From Phyllobacterium sophorae (GTDB lineage: Bacteria; Pseudomonadota; Alphaproteobacteria; Rhizobiales; Rhizobiaceae): DNA of 64,000 nt. Made by a program: the position numbers and the translations under genes. This document shows positions 1 to 8,890 of the stretch, one piece after another. How positions within the stretch are numbered: the first letter of the stretch is position 1; each line of letters opens with the position of its first letter. Below the pieces are notes generated by a model. The model worked only from the letters and a program-made list of their open reading frames with translations, had not been told where the DNA came from and made no database searches. Where the stretch lies: positions 248,001-312,000 of the forward strand of contig NZ_PGGM01000005.1 of the NCBI RefSeq assembly GCF_003010965.1, written 5' to 3'.

Positions 1-207
1 CGCCGAAATCTGCTCAAACGCCACTCCAGCTTCGTCGGCAATCGATCTGGCAACCCACACGTCATGTATTCTCTCGGACGCATAGAGTTCTTCGATGAAC
101 GAGGAGCCGTTTTCAACAGAAAGCTTAAATGCTTCGACAACCGAAGATTTTGGAGCACCCGCACGGCAAAGGCGCGCGGCGAGCGAGGCTTCTATTTCTC
201 GCGTCAC
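1..207 (-). CDS. Truncated N-terminus of protein with GspE/MshEN-type N-terminal domain
   Basis: Only the first 69 codons lie in the window; the gene continues past base 1. The reading frame is open from GTG at 207, which has a GGGGG run about eight bases upstream; GTG at 234 and TTG at 231 are in-frame alternatives. The peptide contains helices of the kind EASLAARLCRAGA and VVEAFKLSVENGSSFIEELY, resembling the N-terminal domain of type II secretion ATPases that also precedes some glycosyltransferases of exopolysaccharide type. The catalytic part is not visible, so the exact product is unknown. It is transcribed away from the AT-rich spacer at 208-553. Confidence 0.5.
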   Translation of the reverse strand, partial: MTREIEASLAARLCRAGAPKSSVVEAFKLSVENGSSFIEELYASERIHDVWVARSIADEAGVAFEQISA

Positions 208-245
208 CGATAAAACCCCCGTGAAAAGCAACACTCACAAGGCCC

Positions 246-288
246 TGTAATATTATTCGCGTTCAAAATCGATGATGATGTAATATTA
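246..288. promoter_or_regulatory. Two TGTAATATTA repeats 33 bp apart
   Basis: TGTAATATTA occurs at 246-255 and again at 279-288, a 33-bp period close to three helical turns, and each copy contains the palindrome TAATATTA. Placement in the divergent AT-rich spacer fits a pair of binding sites for a regulator that reads AT-rich DNA, such as the MucR/Ros family of this order. Assignment is inference. Confidence 0.35.
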
Positions 289-447
289 ACCTCTCAAAAC
301 TTCAATCAAGAATTGTATAATTGTAAATTACACATACCAATAGTAGTATATTTTTCCAAATCTATAAAAAATATTCAAAAATTTATGACCGATAACCAAT
401 AACAAAAATATGTCTTTGTCATCAACTTTTCGAACGTGTTGTGGCCC

Positions 448-470
448 GATCTGTCATGGGCCGACAGATC
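448..470. other. Perfect 8-bp stem-loop
   Basis: GATCTGTC (448-455) and GACAGATC (463-470) form a perfect stem with a 7-base loop. No T-tract follows on either strand, so it is not a clear rho-independent terminator. It may be a leader structure of the downstream binding-protein gene. Confidence 0.35.
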
Positions 471-490
471 ATGTTAGCCTGGGTCTGGAT

Positions 491-512
491 CTGTTAATCT
501 GGTCCCGACCCT
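491..512. promoter_or_regulatory. Copy 1 of shared 22-bp motif with GGTCCCGACC core
   Basis: This stretch matches 12091-12112 at 20 of 22 positions (CTGTNAATCTGG followed by TCCNGACCCT). The core is a near-palindrome of the TGGT-N-ACC kind used by FadR-type GntR regulators. It lies about 42 bp upstream of the binding-protein start at 554. It could be an operator or a relic of a dispersed repeat. Confidence 0.35.
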
Positions 513-553
513 GGATGAGAACATCCAAACCACTGCACACATATCGAGTTCCC

Positions 554-1393
554 ATGCATATCCGGACAATCGCCTCACTTACCCTTGGTCTCTTCGTGAC
601 CGCACTTTTGCAAGTCGCCGATGCATCGGATTTCCCGCATTACTGGGACGGGCGCGAACACGTTTCCAAACCTGATCTGTCCGCGGTCGAGCGCATCCGC
701 TTTGTGACGACCGTCGATTATCCACCTTTCAATTTCGTCGATGGTACGGGCCGCATTTCCGGCTTCAATGTAGACCTTGTCCGGGCAATTTGTGCCGAAC
801 TGGAGGTAACGCCAATCTGTCAGATCGAGGCCCGGCCATGGAATGAGCTGCAACCAACATTGGAGAATGGCGAAGCGGAGGCGATTATCGCGGGGTTGAA
901 GCCAACGACAGCGCTGCGTGGAAAATTTGCCTTTACTGCGCCATATTTGCGTTTGCCTGCCCGTTTCATGACGCTGAAACAGACTGTTCTAAGGGAACCG
1001 CTTGCCGACGCGCTTAACGAGAAGACAGTCGGCGTTATTGCCGGTTCGGTACACCAGGCGATATTTGCCGATTATTTCCCGAAAGGTCATTGGGTCGGCT
1101 ATCCATCCCGCGACCTCCTTTTCAAGGATTTGCAGGCGAAGAAGATCGACGCTGTTTTTGGCGATGGGTCCGACCTGTCATTTTGGATCGGCAGTCCGGG
1201 GGCAAAGAATTGTTGTGTGTTTACCGGCGGGCCTTATATCGCACCACACTTTCTTGGTGACGGCATGATGATCGCAACGACGTTGGAGAATAGAGAGCTC
1301 GTCGATGCGTTCAACTTTGCTTTGAAAGCCATGGAGGAAAAGGGAACCATTTCGGAACTCTATCTGCGGTACTTCCCAGTAGATTTCTATTAG
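554..1393 (+). CDS. Periplasmic amino-acid-type ABC transporter substrate-binding protein
   Basis: Predicted 279-residue periplasmic binding protein of the bacterial SBP family 3 (polar amino acid) type. The ATG at 554 is preferred because it is followed at once by a signal peptide (MHIRTIASLTLGLFVTALL, cleavage near ADA-SD). The mature part has the typical first strand (RFVTTVDYPPFNFVD) and the GFNVDLVRAIC segment that binds the alpha-amino group in this family. No ABC permease or ATPase gene is adjacent, so it is an orphan binding protein. Ligand unknown. Family assignment is firm, transport role inferred. Confidence 0.85.
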   Translation: MHIRTIASLTLGLFVTALLQVADASDFPHYWDGREHVSKPDLSAVERIRFVTTVDYPPFNFVDGTGRISGFNVDLVRAICAELEVTPICQIEARPWNELQPTLENGEAEAIIAGLKPTTALRGKFAFTAPYLRLPARFMTLKQTVLREPLADALNEKTVGVIAGSVHQAIFADYFPKGHWVGYPSRDLLFKDLQAKKIDAVFGDGSDLSFWIGSPGAKNCCVFTGGPYIAPHFLGDGMMIATTLENRELVDAFNFALKAMEEKGTISELYLRYFPVDFY

Positions 1394-1520
1394 GGCGGAG
1401 ACCATTCAATTTTCTCAAAATCATCAATGGATTGCCCTTACAGCGGCACATGCGATTGACGCAGGCAACCTGTCGCCATAGAGCAAGGGATATCCAGACA
1501 GCAGGAATACAGGAAAAAAG

Positions 1521-3176
1521 ATGACTTCGCGCCTTAACACCCAAATCGAACTGACCTCCGAATTGATCGCGGCGGCAGCAGAGGCCAAGGCCTGGCCCTT
1601 CGAAGAGGCGCAGAAAATAATCAAACGCTATGAGAAGACCGGCTATCCCGACACGATCCTGTTCGAAACCGGCTACGGTCCGTCCGGCTTGCCCCATATC
1701 GGCACGTTCGGTGAGGTGGCGCGCACCTCGATGGTGCGCCATGCGTTTCGTGTTCTGACCAACGACAAAGTCAAGACCAAGCTGCTCTGTTTTTCCGATG
1801 ATATGGACGGGATGCGCAAGATCCCGGACAATGTACCGGATCGTTCGATCCTGGAGCCGCACCTGCACAAGCCACTGTCCGCGGTTCCCAATCCGTTTGG
1901 CGGCGACTACAGCAGTTTCGCCGACCACAACAATGTCATGTTGTGCCGCTTCCTCGATACATTCGGTTTCGACTACGAATTCGCCAGCGCAACGCAATAT
2001 TACAAGGCGGGCCGTTTCGACGAGGTGCTGCTGCGTGCCGCTGAGCGCTACGACGACATTATGAGGGTGATGCTGCCGACACTTGGCGAGGAGCGCCAGG
2101 CGACTTATAGCCCGTTCCTGCCAATTTCACCGACCAGCGGCCGGGTACTCTACGTTCCGATGAAGAATATCGACGCGAAGAACGGCACCATAACTTTTGA
2201 TGATGAGAACGGCGTCGAGACCACCCTTCCTGTGACCGGTGGCAACGTCAAACTTCAATGGAAACCCGATTTCGGAATGCGATGGGCGGCACTCGGTGTC
2301 GATTTCGAGATGTTTGGCAAGGACCACCAGACAAATGCAATCATCTACGATCGCATTTGCGAGATTTTGGGTGGCCGCGCGCCCGAACATTTCGTCTATG
2401 AGCTGTTTCTCGACAATCTCGGCCAAAAGATATCCAAGTCGAAGGGGAATGGTCTCAGCATCGACGAATGGCTGACCTATGCGCCCACCGAAAGCCTGGG
2501 TCTTTATATGTTCCAGAAGCCGCGAACGGCAAAGCGGCTGTATTTTGATGTCATCCCCAAGGCGGTGGACGAGTACTTTACCTACCTTTCCGCTTATGGA
2601 CGCCAAACCTGGAAGGAACGGCTGAACAACCCTGTCTGGCACCTGCACGACGGCAATCCGCCAGCGGTCGATATGCCGGTTCCATTCGCGCTCCTGCTTA
2701 ATCTTGTCAGCGCCTCCAATGCGGAAAACACCAGCGTTCTCTGGGGCTTCATCTCGCGTTATGCACCGGGCGTCACCGCACAGAACAATCCGGAACTGGA
2801 TGCGCTGGTCGGCTATGCGATCCGCTACTTCAACGACTTTGTGAAGCCCTCAAAGAAATTTCGCATGCCTGACGACGTGGAACGCGGCGCACTGGAAGAG
2901 CTGGACAAAAAGCTGGCAACGCTTCCCGGCGATGCTGACGGCAATGACATTCAGAACGCCATTCTCGACGTTGCCCGCACGATCGAGCGCTACCAGGATT
3001 ACACGAAAAAGAGCCCGGAAGGTGGGCCAGGCGTGTCCGTCTCTTTCTTCCAGATGCTCTACGAGGTGCTCATCGGACAGGAACGCGGCCCGCGTTTCGG
3101 CTCTTTCGTCGCGCTCTACGGCATCGCCGAGACACGTGCCCTCATTGCAAGGGCGCTGGCAGAGCAACTATCATAG
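1521..3176 (+). CDS. lysS: Class I lysyl-tRNA synthetase
   Basis: Charges tRNA-Lys with lysine. The 551-residue protein is the class I (archaeal/alphaproteobacterial) LysRS, not the class II enzyme of most bacteria. Visible signatures are the HIGH-type motif HIGT at residues 59-62 in the Rossmann domain and the KMSKS-type loop KISKSKG near residue 303, followed by an alpha-helical C-terminal anticodon-binding region. Length matches the family. The start ATG follows AGGAAAAAAG. It is followed after 33 bp by a VOC-family gene on the same strand, possibly co-transcribed. This is presumably the sole LysRS of the cell (inference). Confidence 0.95.
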   Translation: MTSRLNTQIELTSELIAAAAEAKAWPFEEAQKIIKRYEKTGYPDTILFETGYGPSGLPHIGTFGEVARTSMVRHAFRVLTNDKVKTKLLCFSDDMDGMRKIPDNVPDRSILEPHLHKPLSAVPNPFGGDYSSFADHNNVMLCRFLDTFGFDYEFASATQYYKAGRFDEVLLRAAERYDDIMRVMLPTLGEERQATYSPFLPISPTSGRVLYVPMKNIDAKNGTITFDDENGVETTLPVTGGNVKLQWKPDFGMRWAALGVDFEMFGKDHQTNAIIYDRICEILGGRAPEHFVYELFLDNLGQKISKSKGNGLSIDEWLTYAPTESLGLYMFQKPRTAKRLYFDVIPKAVDEYFTYLSAYGRQTWKERLNNPVWHLHDGNPPAVDMPVPFALLLNLVSASNAENTSVLWGFISRYAPGVTAQNNPELDALVGYAIRYFNDFVKPSKKFRMPDDVERGALEELDKKLATLPGDADGNDIQNAILDVARTIERYQDYTKKSPEGGPGVSVSFFQMLYEVLIGQERGPRFGSFVALYGIAETRALIARALAEQLS

Positions 3177-3209
3177 GCTGGAACGCAAAATCAGTTGGAG
3201 GACGACTGG

Positions 3210-3593
3210 ATGATCGATCACACGGGCATCATTGCAAGCAACTTCGAACACAGCAAGAAATTCTACCAGGAAGCACTGGCCGCGATCGGGTATGAGTTGG
3301 TTGTCGAATTTCCGGCTTCGGTTACAGGAGACGCCGACGTTGCCGGTTTTGGTGAAGGAGGCAAACCGGATTTCTGGGTGATTGGCGGCACGCCGAACAA
3401 GCCGCCGGTTCACGTCGCTTTCCGCGTCAACAGCCGTGCTCTCGTCGATGCTTTCCACAAGGCCGCTTTGGCAGCTGGCGGTCGCGACAATGGCCAGCCG
3501 GGACTGCGCCCACATTACCATCCCAATTACTACGGAGCCTACGTGCTCGATTCAGACAGCCACAACATCGAAGCTGTTTGTCACGAAGCATAG
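3210..3593 (+). CDS. VOC (glyoxalase/bleomycin resistance) family protein
   Basis: A 127-residue single-domain VOC protein. The start at 3210 is chosen over the in-frame ATG at 3195 because GGAGG lies just upstream and the protein then begins MIDHTGI, the usual first strand of this fold. Metal-ligand candidates include the His of IDHTG, the His in PPVHVAF and the Glu in HNIEAVCHEA near the C-terminus. Members range from dioxygenases to lyases and resistance proteins; nothing in the sequence fixes the substrate. It lies 33 bp behind lysS on the same strand. Confidence 0.8.
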   Translation: MIDHTGIIASNFEHSKKFYQEALAAIGYELVVEFPASVTGDADVAGFGEGGKPDFWVIGGTPNKPPVHVAFRVNSRALVDAFHKAALAAGGRDNGQPGLRPHYHPNYYGAYVLDSDSHNIEAVCHEA

Positions 3594-3601
3594 ACCCGGG
3601 T

Positions 3602-4480
3602 TCACTGCGGCCGCGGCGGAAACGGCGCGTCCGGCGCTGACAATGGCGGCGGAGCCGGCAAAGGCTCCTCCGGCGCCAGCGGAGTGTCGCTGAATGATGG
3701 CAGCGGCAGTTCGATCAGGGCCGGAAGCGCTGGCGGCGGGTTGCCGAAGATACCGAGTTTCGCCTCCTCGGCCTTTCTCATTGTTTCTGCCATGGGCGAA
3801 CCGTCTCTGGCGCGTGCCCAGCCATTCTGTACGAGCCATTCAGCAAGATCCTCATTCCCAAGCCTGCACTGAGTGGCAATGAGGTCGTCCGATGGCTGGG
3901 GCGGCACGGCACATTCAACAGCCCGCGAGCGCAGCCAGTTGCGAAAAGCCGTCCGCGCAGCCATGCCGCAGGGCCAGGTTGTGCCACCGTCGGAGTTACA
4001 CGTTTCTTCCGGTGGCAGCGCTTCGATGCCGTCAAGCGCAATCCTGTAGCCGGAAGCCTCGATCGTACCTGCTGTTGTCGCAACCGGGCGGTAGAGCAGC
4101 AGCGGTTTTGCCGTGTTGTCGACCGGCACAGCGGGCGGAGGCGGTGCCGGGGGCGATGCCTGCCCGATATCGCTCAACGGCTGACGTGGCTCGATACGTT
4201 CCAGCGGAGCTGTTTGGTTGTTTGGAACCAACGGCACGTCCGGATCAACCTGGCGCGCTTCCGGTGACGTTACTCTTTCCTGCGTTGCAGCAGACTCTGA
4301 CCCTTCATCCGTGACGTCATTTTTCATCTCGTCAGGCAGTTCGAAACTCTCGGGCGTGACATCAACGCCCTGGCTGGAAATTGCCGGCGTATCCAGGCCT
4401 CCGGTAAAGGGTGTAACGAATGCGTAGACCAGTCCCAAAGCCACCAGAACGGTCACGACATAAAGCGCTAGGTGACGCAT
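3602..4480 (-). CDS. Membrane-anchored thermonuclease (SNase-like) family protein
   Basis: 292 residues. An N-terminal hydrophobic segment (residues about 4-24) suggests an uncleaved anchor or signal. A Pro/Glu-rich linker follows to about residue 145, then a staphylococcal-nuclease-like domain with YRIALDGIEALP, GMAARTAFRNWLRSR and GNEDLAEWLVQNGWAR, then a Pro-rich tail. The usual catalytic Asp/Glu pattern after the first strand is altered (GIEALP instead of GIDAPE), so nuclease activity is uncertain. Four cysteines in the domain suggest disulfides in the periplasm. It lies 12 bp downstream of the S24 repressor gene on the same strand and may be co-transcribed with it. Confidence 0.75.
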   Translation of the reverse strand: MRHLALYVVTVLVALGLVYAFVTPFTGGLDTPAISSQGVDVTPESFELPDEMKNDVTDEGSESAATQERVTSPEARQVDPDVPLVPNNQTAPLERIEPRQPLSDIGQASPPAPPPPAVPVDNTAKPLLLYRPVATTAGTIEASGYRIALDGIEALPPEETCNSDGGTTWPCGMAARTAFRNWLRSRAVECAVPPQPSDDLIATQCRLGNEDLAEWLVQNGWARARDGSPMAETMRKAEEAKLGIFGNPPPALPALIELPLPSFSDTPLAPEEPLPAPPPLSAPDAPFPPRPQ

Positions 4481-4492
4481 GCGATAAGGATC

Positions 4493-5131
4493 CTATTGGC
4501 TTGCCCACAGGATTCGGGCGATCCAATCAATATGAACCGCATCAAAAGTGCGATTGGGATGCTCGGGATTCATCGATTGCAATTCGATGGTACGCGGCGT
4601 CTGCCGCGCGAGAATCTTGGCCATGACCTCACCGTCCCTGGTCCTGACCACCACGCGGTCGCCACGCCGGACGGCTGCGCCAGGGGCAACAATAATCGTA
4701 TCACCGTCACGATAAAGCGGCAGCATGGAATCGCCCGAGACCTCGAGTGCATAGACCGCATCACCGGCACCGATAGGAAACTCGACGACATCCCAGCCCT
4801 GGCCCACAGGAAAGCCGCCGTCATCAAAGAAGCCGCCTGCACCCGCCTGGGCGAAACCGAGTAGCGGGATTGAGCGCATTGCCCCCCCGGCACGTGTTGC
4901 CTTACCCGCGACGAGCATCATGAACTCGTCAATCGATGCGCCGGTGGCTTCCATGATTTTGGCTAAGGATTCCGTCGAAGGCCAGCGCGCGCGCCCGTCT
5001 ACGGCATAGCGTTTGGATTTGTTGAAAGTCGTCGGATCAAGTCCAGCCCGCTTCGCCAATCCGGAAACGGAGAGGGAATGGCGTTCTGCCAGAGCGTCGA
5101 TGGCCGCCCAGATGCGGTCATGTGAGAACAT
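4493..5131 (-). CDS. LexA/CI-like repressor, S24 peptidase family
   Basis: 212 residues with an N-terminal helix-turn-helix (about 5-70, with SGLAKRAGLDPTTFNK) and a C-terminal S24 domain. The Ser/Lys dyad is visible as Ser135 in SGDSMLP and Lys172 in VMAKIL, and a likely self-cleavage site is Ala96-Gly97 in FAQAGAGG. Such proteins are phage-type or stress repressors inactivated by RecA-stimulated self-cleavage. No phage genes surround it, so it is probably a chromosomal regulator. The spacer in front holds a perfect small palindrome that may be its own operator. The nuclease-fold gene downstream is a candidate member of its regulon. Confidence 0.85.
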   Translation of the reverse strand: MFSHDRIWAAIDALAERHSLSVSGLAKRAGLDPTTFNKSKRYAVDGRARWPSTESLAKIMEATGASIDEFMMLVAGKATRAGGAMRSIPLLGFAQAGAGGFFDDGGFPVGQGWDVVEFPIGAGDAVYALEVSGDSMLPLYRDGDTIIVAPGAAVRRGDRVVVRTRDGEVMAKILARQTPRTIELQSMNPEHPNRTFDAVHIDWIARILWASQ

Positions 5132-5180
5132 CGTTCATTCCAAAAAAAGGAAAAAATACCTTCACTATTGTTTTAAATAG

Positions 5181-5196
5181 GACTTTCAGAAAAGTC
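5181..5196. promoter_or_regulatory. Candidate operator of the S24 repressor
   Basis: GACTTT-CAGA-AAAGTC is a perfect 6-bp inverted repeat centred about 57 bp upstream of the repressor start, in a very AT-rich promoter region. A second, looser repeat GGAAAA/TTTTCC lies at 5209-5228. Autoregulation is inferred from position and family habit. Confidence 0.35.
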
Positions 5197-5230
5197 GAGC
5201 AAAATTGGGGAAAACTTTCTTATTTTCCAA

Positions 5231-5253
5231 AGGAAAAGCGGGCCGGAGCCCGC
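5231..5253 (-). terminator. Rho-independent terminator of the beta-oxidation operon
   Basis: Read on the minus strand: GCGGGC, loop TCCG, GCCCGC, then TTTTCCTTT. The stem is perfect (5238-5243 with 5248-5253) and lies 26 bp past the stop codon of the fadJ-type gene. Confidence 0.8.
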
Positions 5254-5278
5254 GTTAGCGATACTTGGCCGACGCCGC

Positions 5279-7498
5279 TCAGGCAGCCTGCTTCTTTTCT
5301 TCGGCTTGATAGGGATTAAAGCGCTCGTAAAAGCTCTCCCCCTTCCCGGCCATGTCGAGCAGCAGCTTCGGCGCCTTGAACTGTGCCCCATATTTCCGCT
5401 GCAGGCCCTTGGCGATTTCGACAAACTTCGCCGCTCCCATGCCGTCGATATAGGACAGGGTCCCGCCAGTATATGGTGCAAAGCCGAAAGCGAGGATCGA
5501 GCCGACGTCCGCTTCACGTGGGTCAGTAACGATGCCCTCTTCCATGACGCGGGCCGCTTCAAGCGCGATGGTGAAGAGAAACCGTTGCTTCAGGACTTCG
5601 ATGTCGATCTTTTCGGGGTCCTGCTGCGGATAAAGCGTCTTGAGTTCGGGCCAAAGCTGTTTCTTGGCGGGCTTCGCCGGATAGTCATAGAAGCCCTTGC
5701 CATTCTTCCGGCCACGTCGATCATATTTGTCGACCAGCGTGTTGACCAATTCCACATGCCGGGGGTCGACAGCCTTTGGCCCGAGATCGGCCAGTGTGGC
5801 CTTCAGGATCTTCTGTGACAGGTCGATCGCAGTCTCGTCATTCAGTGCCAGCGGTCCGATCGGCATGCCGGCCATGCGCGCAACATTCTCGATCATCGCC
5901 GGAGGAACGCCTTCGACGAGCATGTTATAAGCTTCCGACATGTACCGAAGGACGCAGCGGTTGACGTAGAAGCCGCGTGTATCGTTGACAACGATCGGCG
6001 TCTTCTTGATTGCGCGCACATAATCAAGCGCAACCGCGAGCGCCTTGTCAGAGGTCTTCTTGCCAAGAATGACTTCCACCAGCAGCATCTTGTCCACGGG
6101 CGAGAAAAAGTGAATGCCAACGAAATTCTTCGGACGCTGCGATACCTTGGCAAGGCCGGTGATTGGCAGAGTTGAGGTATTGGAAGCAAAGATTGCTCCT
6201 GGTTTCAACACCGCTTCGGCCTTTTCCGTTACCACTCGTTTGACTTCGCGGTCCTCGAACACCGCCTCGATCACGAGGTCGGCGCCTTCGAGGTCCGCGT
6301 AGTCAGACGAAGCCGTGATCAGGCCAAGCAGCTTCTCCTTGTCTTCGGCGGTCGCCTTGCCTCTCTGCATTTCCTTGGTGATGAGGTCGCCGGATTGCGC
6401 CTTGCCCTTTTCGGCCGCCTCCAGACTCTGGTCGAGCAGCACCACAGGGATACCCGCCTTGGCGGTAACGTAGGCAATGCCTGCCCCCATGAAACCGGCG
6501 CCAACGACGCCAATCTTCTTGAACCTGGTCGGCTTCACATCAGCCGGACGGCGTGCGCCTTTGTTCAACTCCTGCAGGGAGACGAACAATGAGCGTATCA
6601 TCATCCCGGCTTCCGTTGTCTGCAGGATCTTGGTGAAATAGCGCTGCTCGATCTTGAGCGCCGTATCAAACGGCACGAGCAGGCCCTCATAGACCGCTTT
6701 CAGGATCGAGGCGGCACCTGGATAATTGCCATAGGTCTCGCGGCGCAGGATCGCCGTCGCGGCCGGCCAGAGATTGGCGCCGGCAGGCGAATAGATGGCG
6801 CCGCCCGGAAGCTTGAAGCCCTTTTCATCCCAAGGCTGAATTGGCTTCAGACCGGCCTTGATCATCTTCTTTGCCGCCTCGACCAGCTTCTTTGCTGGGA
6901 CGACTTCGTGCACCAGTCCCATAGCCTTGGCCCGCGACGCGGTCAGGCTGGAGCCTGTCGTCATCATCTGCAAGGCGTCCTGCTGATTGGTGAGGCGCGG
7001 AACGCGCTGCGTACCGCCGGCGCCGGGGAAAATCCCGACCTTGACTTCCGGCAGGGCCATCTTCAAGGCCGGATCGTCTGAGACCACGCGGCCATGGCAT
7101 GCCAGCGACATTTCGAATGCGCCGCCCATGCAAGTGCCGTTGATTGCCGAAACCCAAGGCTTCCCCGAGGTTTCGAGCTTGCGGAACAGGCCGCCCATCT
7201 TGCCGGTGTTCTCGAAGAGAAGTTCGACCGCTTTCTTTGGATCCTTGGCCTTTTCCTCCTGGAAAAGCTGAAACATGCGCTTGAGCATGGTGAGATCCGC
7301 GCCGCCGGAGAACGTGTCCTTGCCGGAGGTGATCACCGCGCCCTTGATCGTTTCGTCCTTGGCGACGCGGTCAACGATCGCATCGAGCTCCTTCATCACC
7401 TCTTCGGTGAAGACATTCATGGATTTACCGGGCATATCCCAGGTCACGAGAGCAATGCCGTCCGCGTCGACGTCGAATTTGAAGTTTGTATAGCTCAT
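5279..7498 (-). CDS. fadJ: Multifunctional fatty-acid oxidation protein (enoyl-CoA hydratase / 3-hydroxyacyl-CoA dehydrogenase)
   Basis: 739-residue FadB/FadJ-type enzyme carrying two beta-oxidation steps: hydration of enoyl-CoA and NAD-dependent oxidation of 3-hydroxyacyl-CoA. Residues about 1-190 form the crotonase domain (oxyanion-hole segments SGGADL and NGTCMGGAFE). Residues about 328-505 form the NAD-binding domain with GVVGAGFMGAGIA. Two C-terminal 3HCDH domains follow (TRGFYVNRC; KNGKGFYDYP). Length fits the family. It is the last gene of a minus-strand operon after two acyl-CoA dehydrogenases and a thiolase, separated from the thiolase by a palindromic repeat and ended by the terminator at 5231-5253. 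fadB versus fadJ naming is by context only. Confidence 0.93.
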   Translation of the reverse strand: MSYTNFKFDVDADGIALVTWDMPGKSMNVFTEEVMKELDAIVDRVAKDETIKGAVITSGKDTFSGGADLTMLKRMFQLFQEEKAKDPKKAVELLFENTGKMGGLFRKLETSGKPWVSAINGTCMGGAFEMSLACHGRVVSDDPALKMALPEVKVGIFPGAGGTQRVPRLTNQQDALQMMTTGSSLTASRAKAMGLVHEVVPAKKLVEAAKKMIKAGLKPIQPWDEKGFKLPGGAIYSPAGANLWPAATAILRRETYGNYPGAASILKAVYEGLLVPFDTALKIEQRYFTKILQTTEAGMMIRSLFVSLQELNKGARRPADVKPTRFKKIGVVGAGFMGAGIAYVTAKAGIPVVLLDQSLEAAEKGKAQSGDLITKEMQRGKATAEDKEKLLGLITASSDYADLEGADLVIEAVFEDREVKRVVTEKAEAVLKPGAIFASNTSTLPITGLAKVSQRPKNFVGIHFFSPVDKMLLVEVILGKKTSDKALAVALDYVRAIKKTPIVVNDTRGFYVNRCVLRYMSEAYNMLVEGVPPAMIENVARMAGMPIGPLALNDETAIDLSQKILKATLADLGPKAVDPRHVELVNTLVDKYDRRGRKNGKGFYDYPAKPAKKQLWPELKTLYPQQDPEKIDIEVLKQRFLFTIALEAARVMEEGIVTDPREADVGSILAFGFAPYTGGTLSYIDGMGAAKFVEIAKGLQRKYGAQFKAPKLLLDMAGKGESFYERFNPYQAEEKKQAA

Positions 7499-7513
7499 TT
7501 TCTGTACTCCTCA

Positions 7514-7652
7514 TGCCTGCCTGTAAAATTTGCCAAGGCGCGGCGAAAATGGTGATTCTGAGAACCGGAGCGCAGTGGACTTCTCGTCCATGAGCACCGG
7601 GAGCGCAAAAATCGCCATTTGCAGACCGTCATGGCGAATTTGCTGGCAGGCA
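7514..7652. repeat. Palindromic intergenic repeat (RIME-like) between fadJ and thiolase
   Basis: The ends TGCCTGCC (7514-7521) and GGCAGGCA (7645-7652) are inverted repeats, and pairing extends inward (AAATTTGCC with GGCGAATTT). Inner repeated blocks include GAGAACCGGAGCG and GAGCACCGGGAGCG. Small foldable intergenic repeats of this kind are common in Rhizobiales genomes. It fills nearly the whole gap inside the operon, so it is transcribed and could stabilise or process the mRNA. Only this copy was seen in the window. Confidence 0.6.
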
Positions 7653-7654
7653 TA

Positions 7655-8863
7655 TCAGACGCGTTCGATGATGGTTGCAGTGCCCATGCCCGCACCGATG
7701 CACAATGTGACGAGTGCAATGTTGAGATCGCGGCGTTCCAGTTCATCCAGGACCGTGCCGAGGATCATCGCGCCGGTGGCTCCAAGCGGATGGCCCATGG
7801 CGATCGCCCCGCCATTGACGTTGATCTTGTCGCGCGGAATGTCGAATGCCTGCATGTAGCGCAGGACCACGGCAGCAAAAGCCTCGTTCAGCTCGAACAG
7901 ATCGATGTCCGAGATCTTCATCTTGGCGCGCTTCAGCAGCTTTTCAGTCACATCTACCGGCCCGGTGAGCATCAGCGCCGGATCAGAACCGATATTGGCA
8001 AACGCACGGATACGTGCACGCGGCTTGGCGCTGAGCGCCTTGCCTGCACTCTTGGATCCGAGCAGCACGCCCGCTGCGCCATCGACGATACCGGAGGAAT
8101 TGCCGGCGTGATGCACATGGTTGATCGTCTCGACTTCCGGATGGGCCTGAATGCCAACGGCATTGAAGCCGCCCATTTCCCCAGGCATGACAAAGGATGG
8201 GTTAAGCGCGGCCAGGGCCTGCATGTCGGTCGTCGGGCGCATATGCTCGTCATGGTCGAGAATGGTCAGGCCATTCTGATCCTTGATTTCGAGAACAGAG
8301 TTCTTGAAGTAGCCCTTCTTCCAGGCTTCCCCGGCGCGCTTCTGGCTCTCGACGGCATAGGCGTCGACATCATCACGGCTAAAGCCATATTTTGTGGCGA
8401 TCAAATCGGCAGAAACACCCTGGGGCATGAAATAGCCCGGCAGACCGACGGACGGGTCCATGTACCAGGCACCGCCAGACATGCCCATCCCGACGCGCGA
8501 CATGGATTCCACACCGCCGGCAATTACGATGTCGTCCGCGCCCTGCACAATCTTGGCAGCGGCGAAATTTACCGCATCGAGACCGGAGGCGCAGAAACGC
8601 GAGATCTGCATGCCAGGCGCTTTGAAATCATACCCGGCTTCGAAAGCGGAGGAACGCGGAATGACAGCACCGGCCTCGCCGACCGGATCGACGCAGCCAT
8701 AGATGATGTCATCGACCAGACCCGTATCGAGACCGTTGCGGTCGCGTAGCGCCTCCAGCACCTTCGCGCCGAGGCGAACAGCAGGCACCTCGTGCAGGCT
8801 CCCGTCCTTCTTGCCTCTGCCGCGCGGTGTGCGGACATGGTCGTAAATATATGCCTCAGCCAT
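7655..8863 (-). CDS. fadA: Acetyl-CoA C-acyltransferase (thiolase)
   Basis: 402-residue thiolase that cleaves 3-ketoacyl-CoA with CoA to acetyl-CoA and a shortened acyl-CoA. The nucleophilic Cys is in [11 protein letters not shown] near residue 91; the C-terminal GHPLGATGA (His) and CIGAGMG (Cys) motifs complete the active site. Length is normal. It sits between the acyl-CoA dehydrogenase (27 bp upstream) and the fadJ-type gene in one minus-strand operon, so it serves as the fourth beta-oxidation step. Confidence 0.93.
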   Translation of the reverse strand: MAEAYIYDHVRTPRGRGKKDGSLHEVPAVRLGAKVLEALRDRNGLDTGLVDDIIYGCVDPVGEAGAVIPRSSAFEAGYDFKAPGMQISRFCASGLDAVNFAAAKIVQGADDIVIAGGVESMSRVGMGMSGGAWYMDPSVGLPGYFMPQGVSADLIATKYGFSRDDVDAYAVESQKRAGEAWKKGYFKNSVLEIKDQNGLTILDHDEHMRPTTDMQALAALNPSFVMPGEMGGFNAVGIQAHPEVETINHVHHAGNSSGIVDGAAGVLLGSKSAGKALSAKPRARIRAFANIGSDPALMLTGPVDVTEKLLKRAKMKISDIDLFELNEAFAAVVLRYMQAFDIPRDKINVNGGAIAMGHPLGATGAMILGTVLDELERRDLNIALVTLCIGAGMGTATIIERV

Positions 8864-8890
8864 TTCATTCTCCCTGTTCGAACCGGCAGC

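Larger units (their letters stand above)
208..553. other. AT-rich divergent intergenic region
   Basis: Non-coding spacer between the truncated minus-strand gene and the plus-strand binding-protein gene. Bases about 240-410 are strikingly AT-rich compared with the GC-rich surroundings. It holds two TGTAATATTA copies, a hairpin at 448-470 and a 22-bp motif at 491-512 that recurs at 12091-12112. An open frame runs back from the binding-protein gene to 410, but the peptide upstream of 554 does not look like protein. Confidence 0.6.

Noticed and set aside
410-553. N-terminal extension of the binding-protein frame
   Set aside because: The signal peptide begins at 554; the upstream part contains the hairpin and shared 22-bp motif and reads as non-coding.
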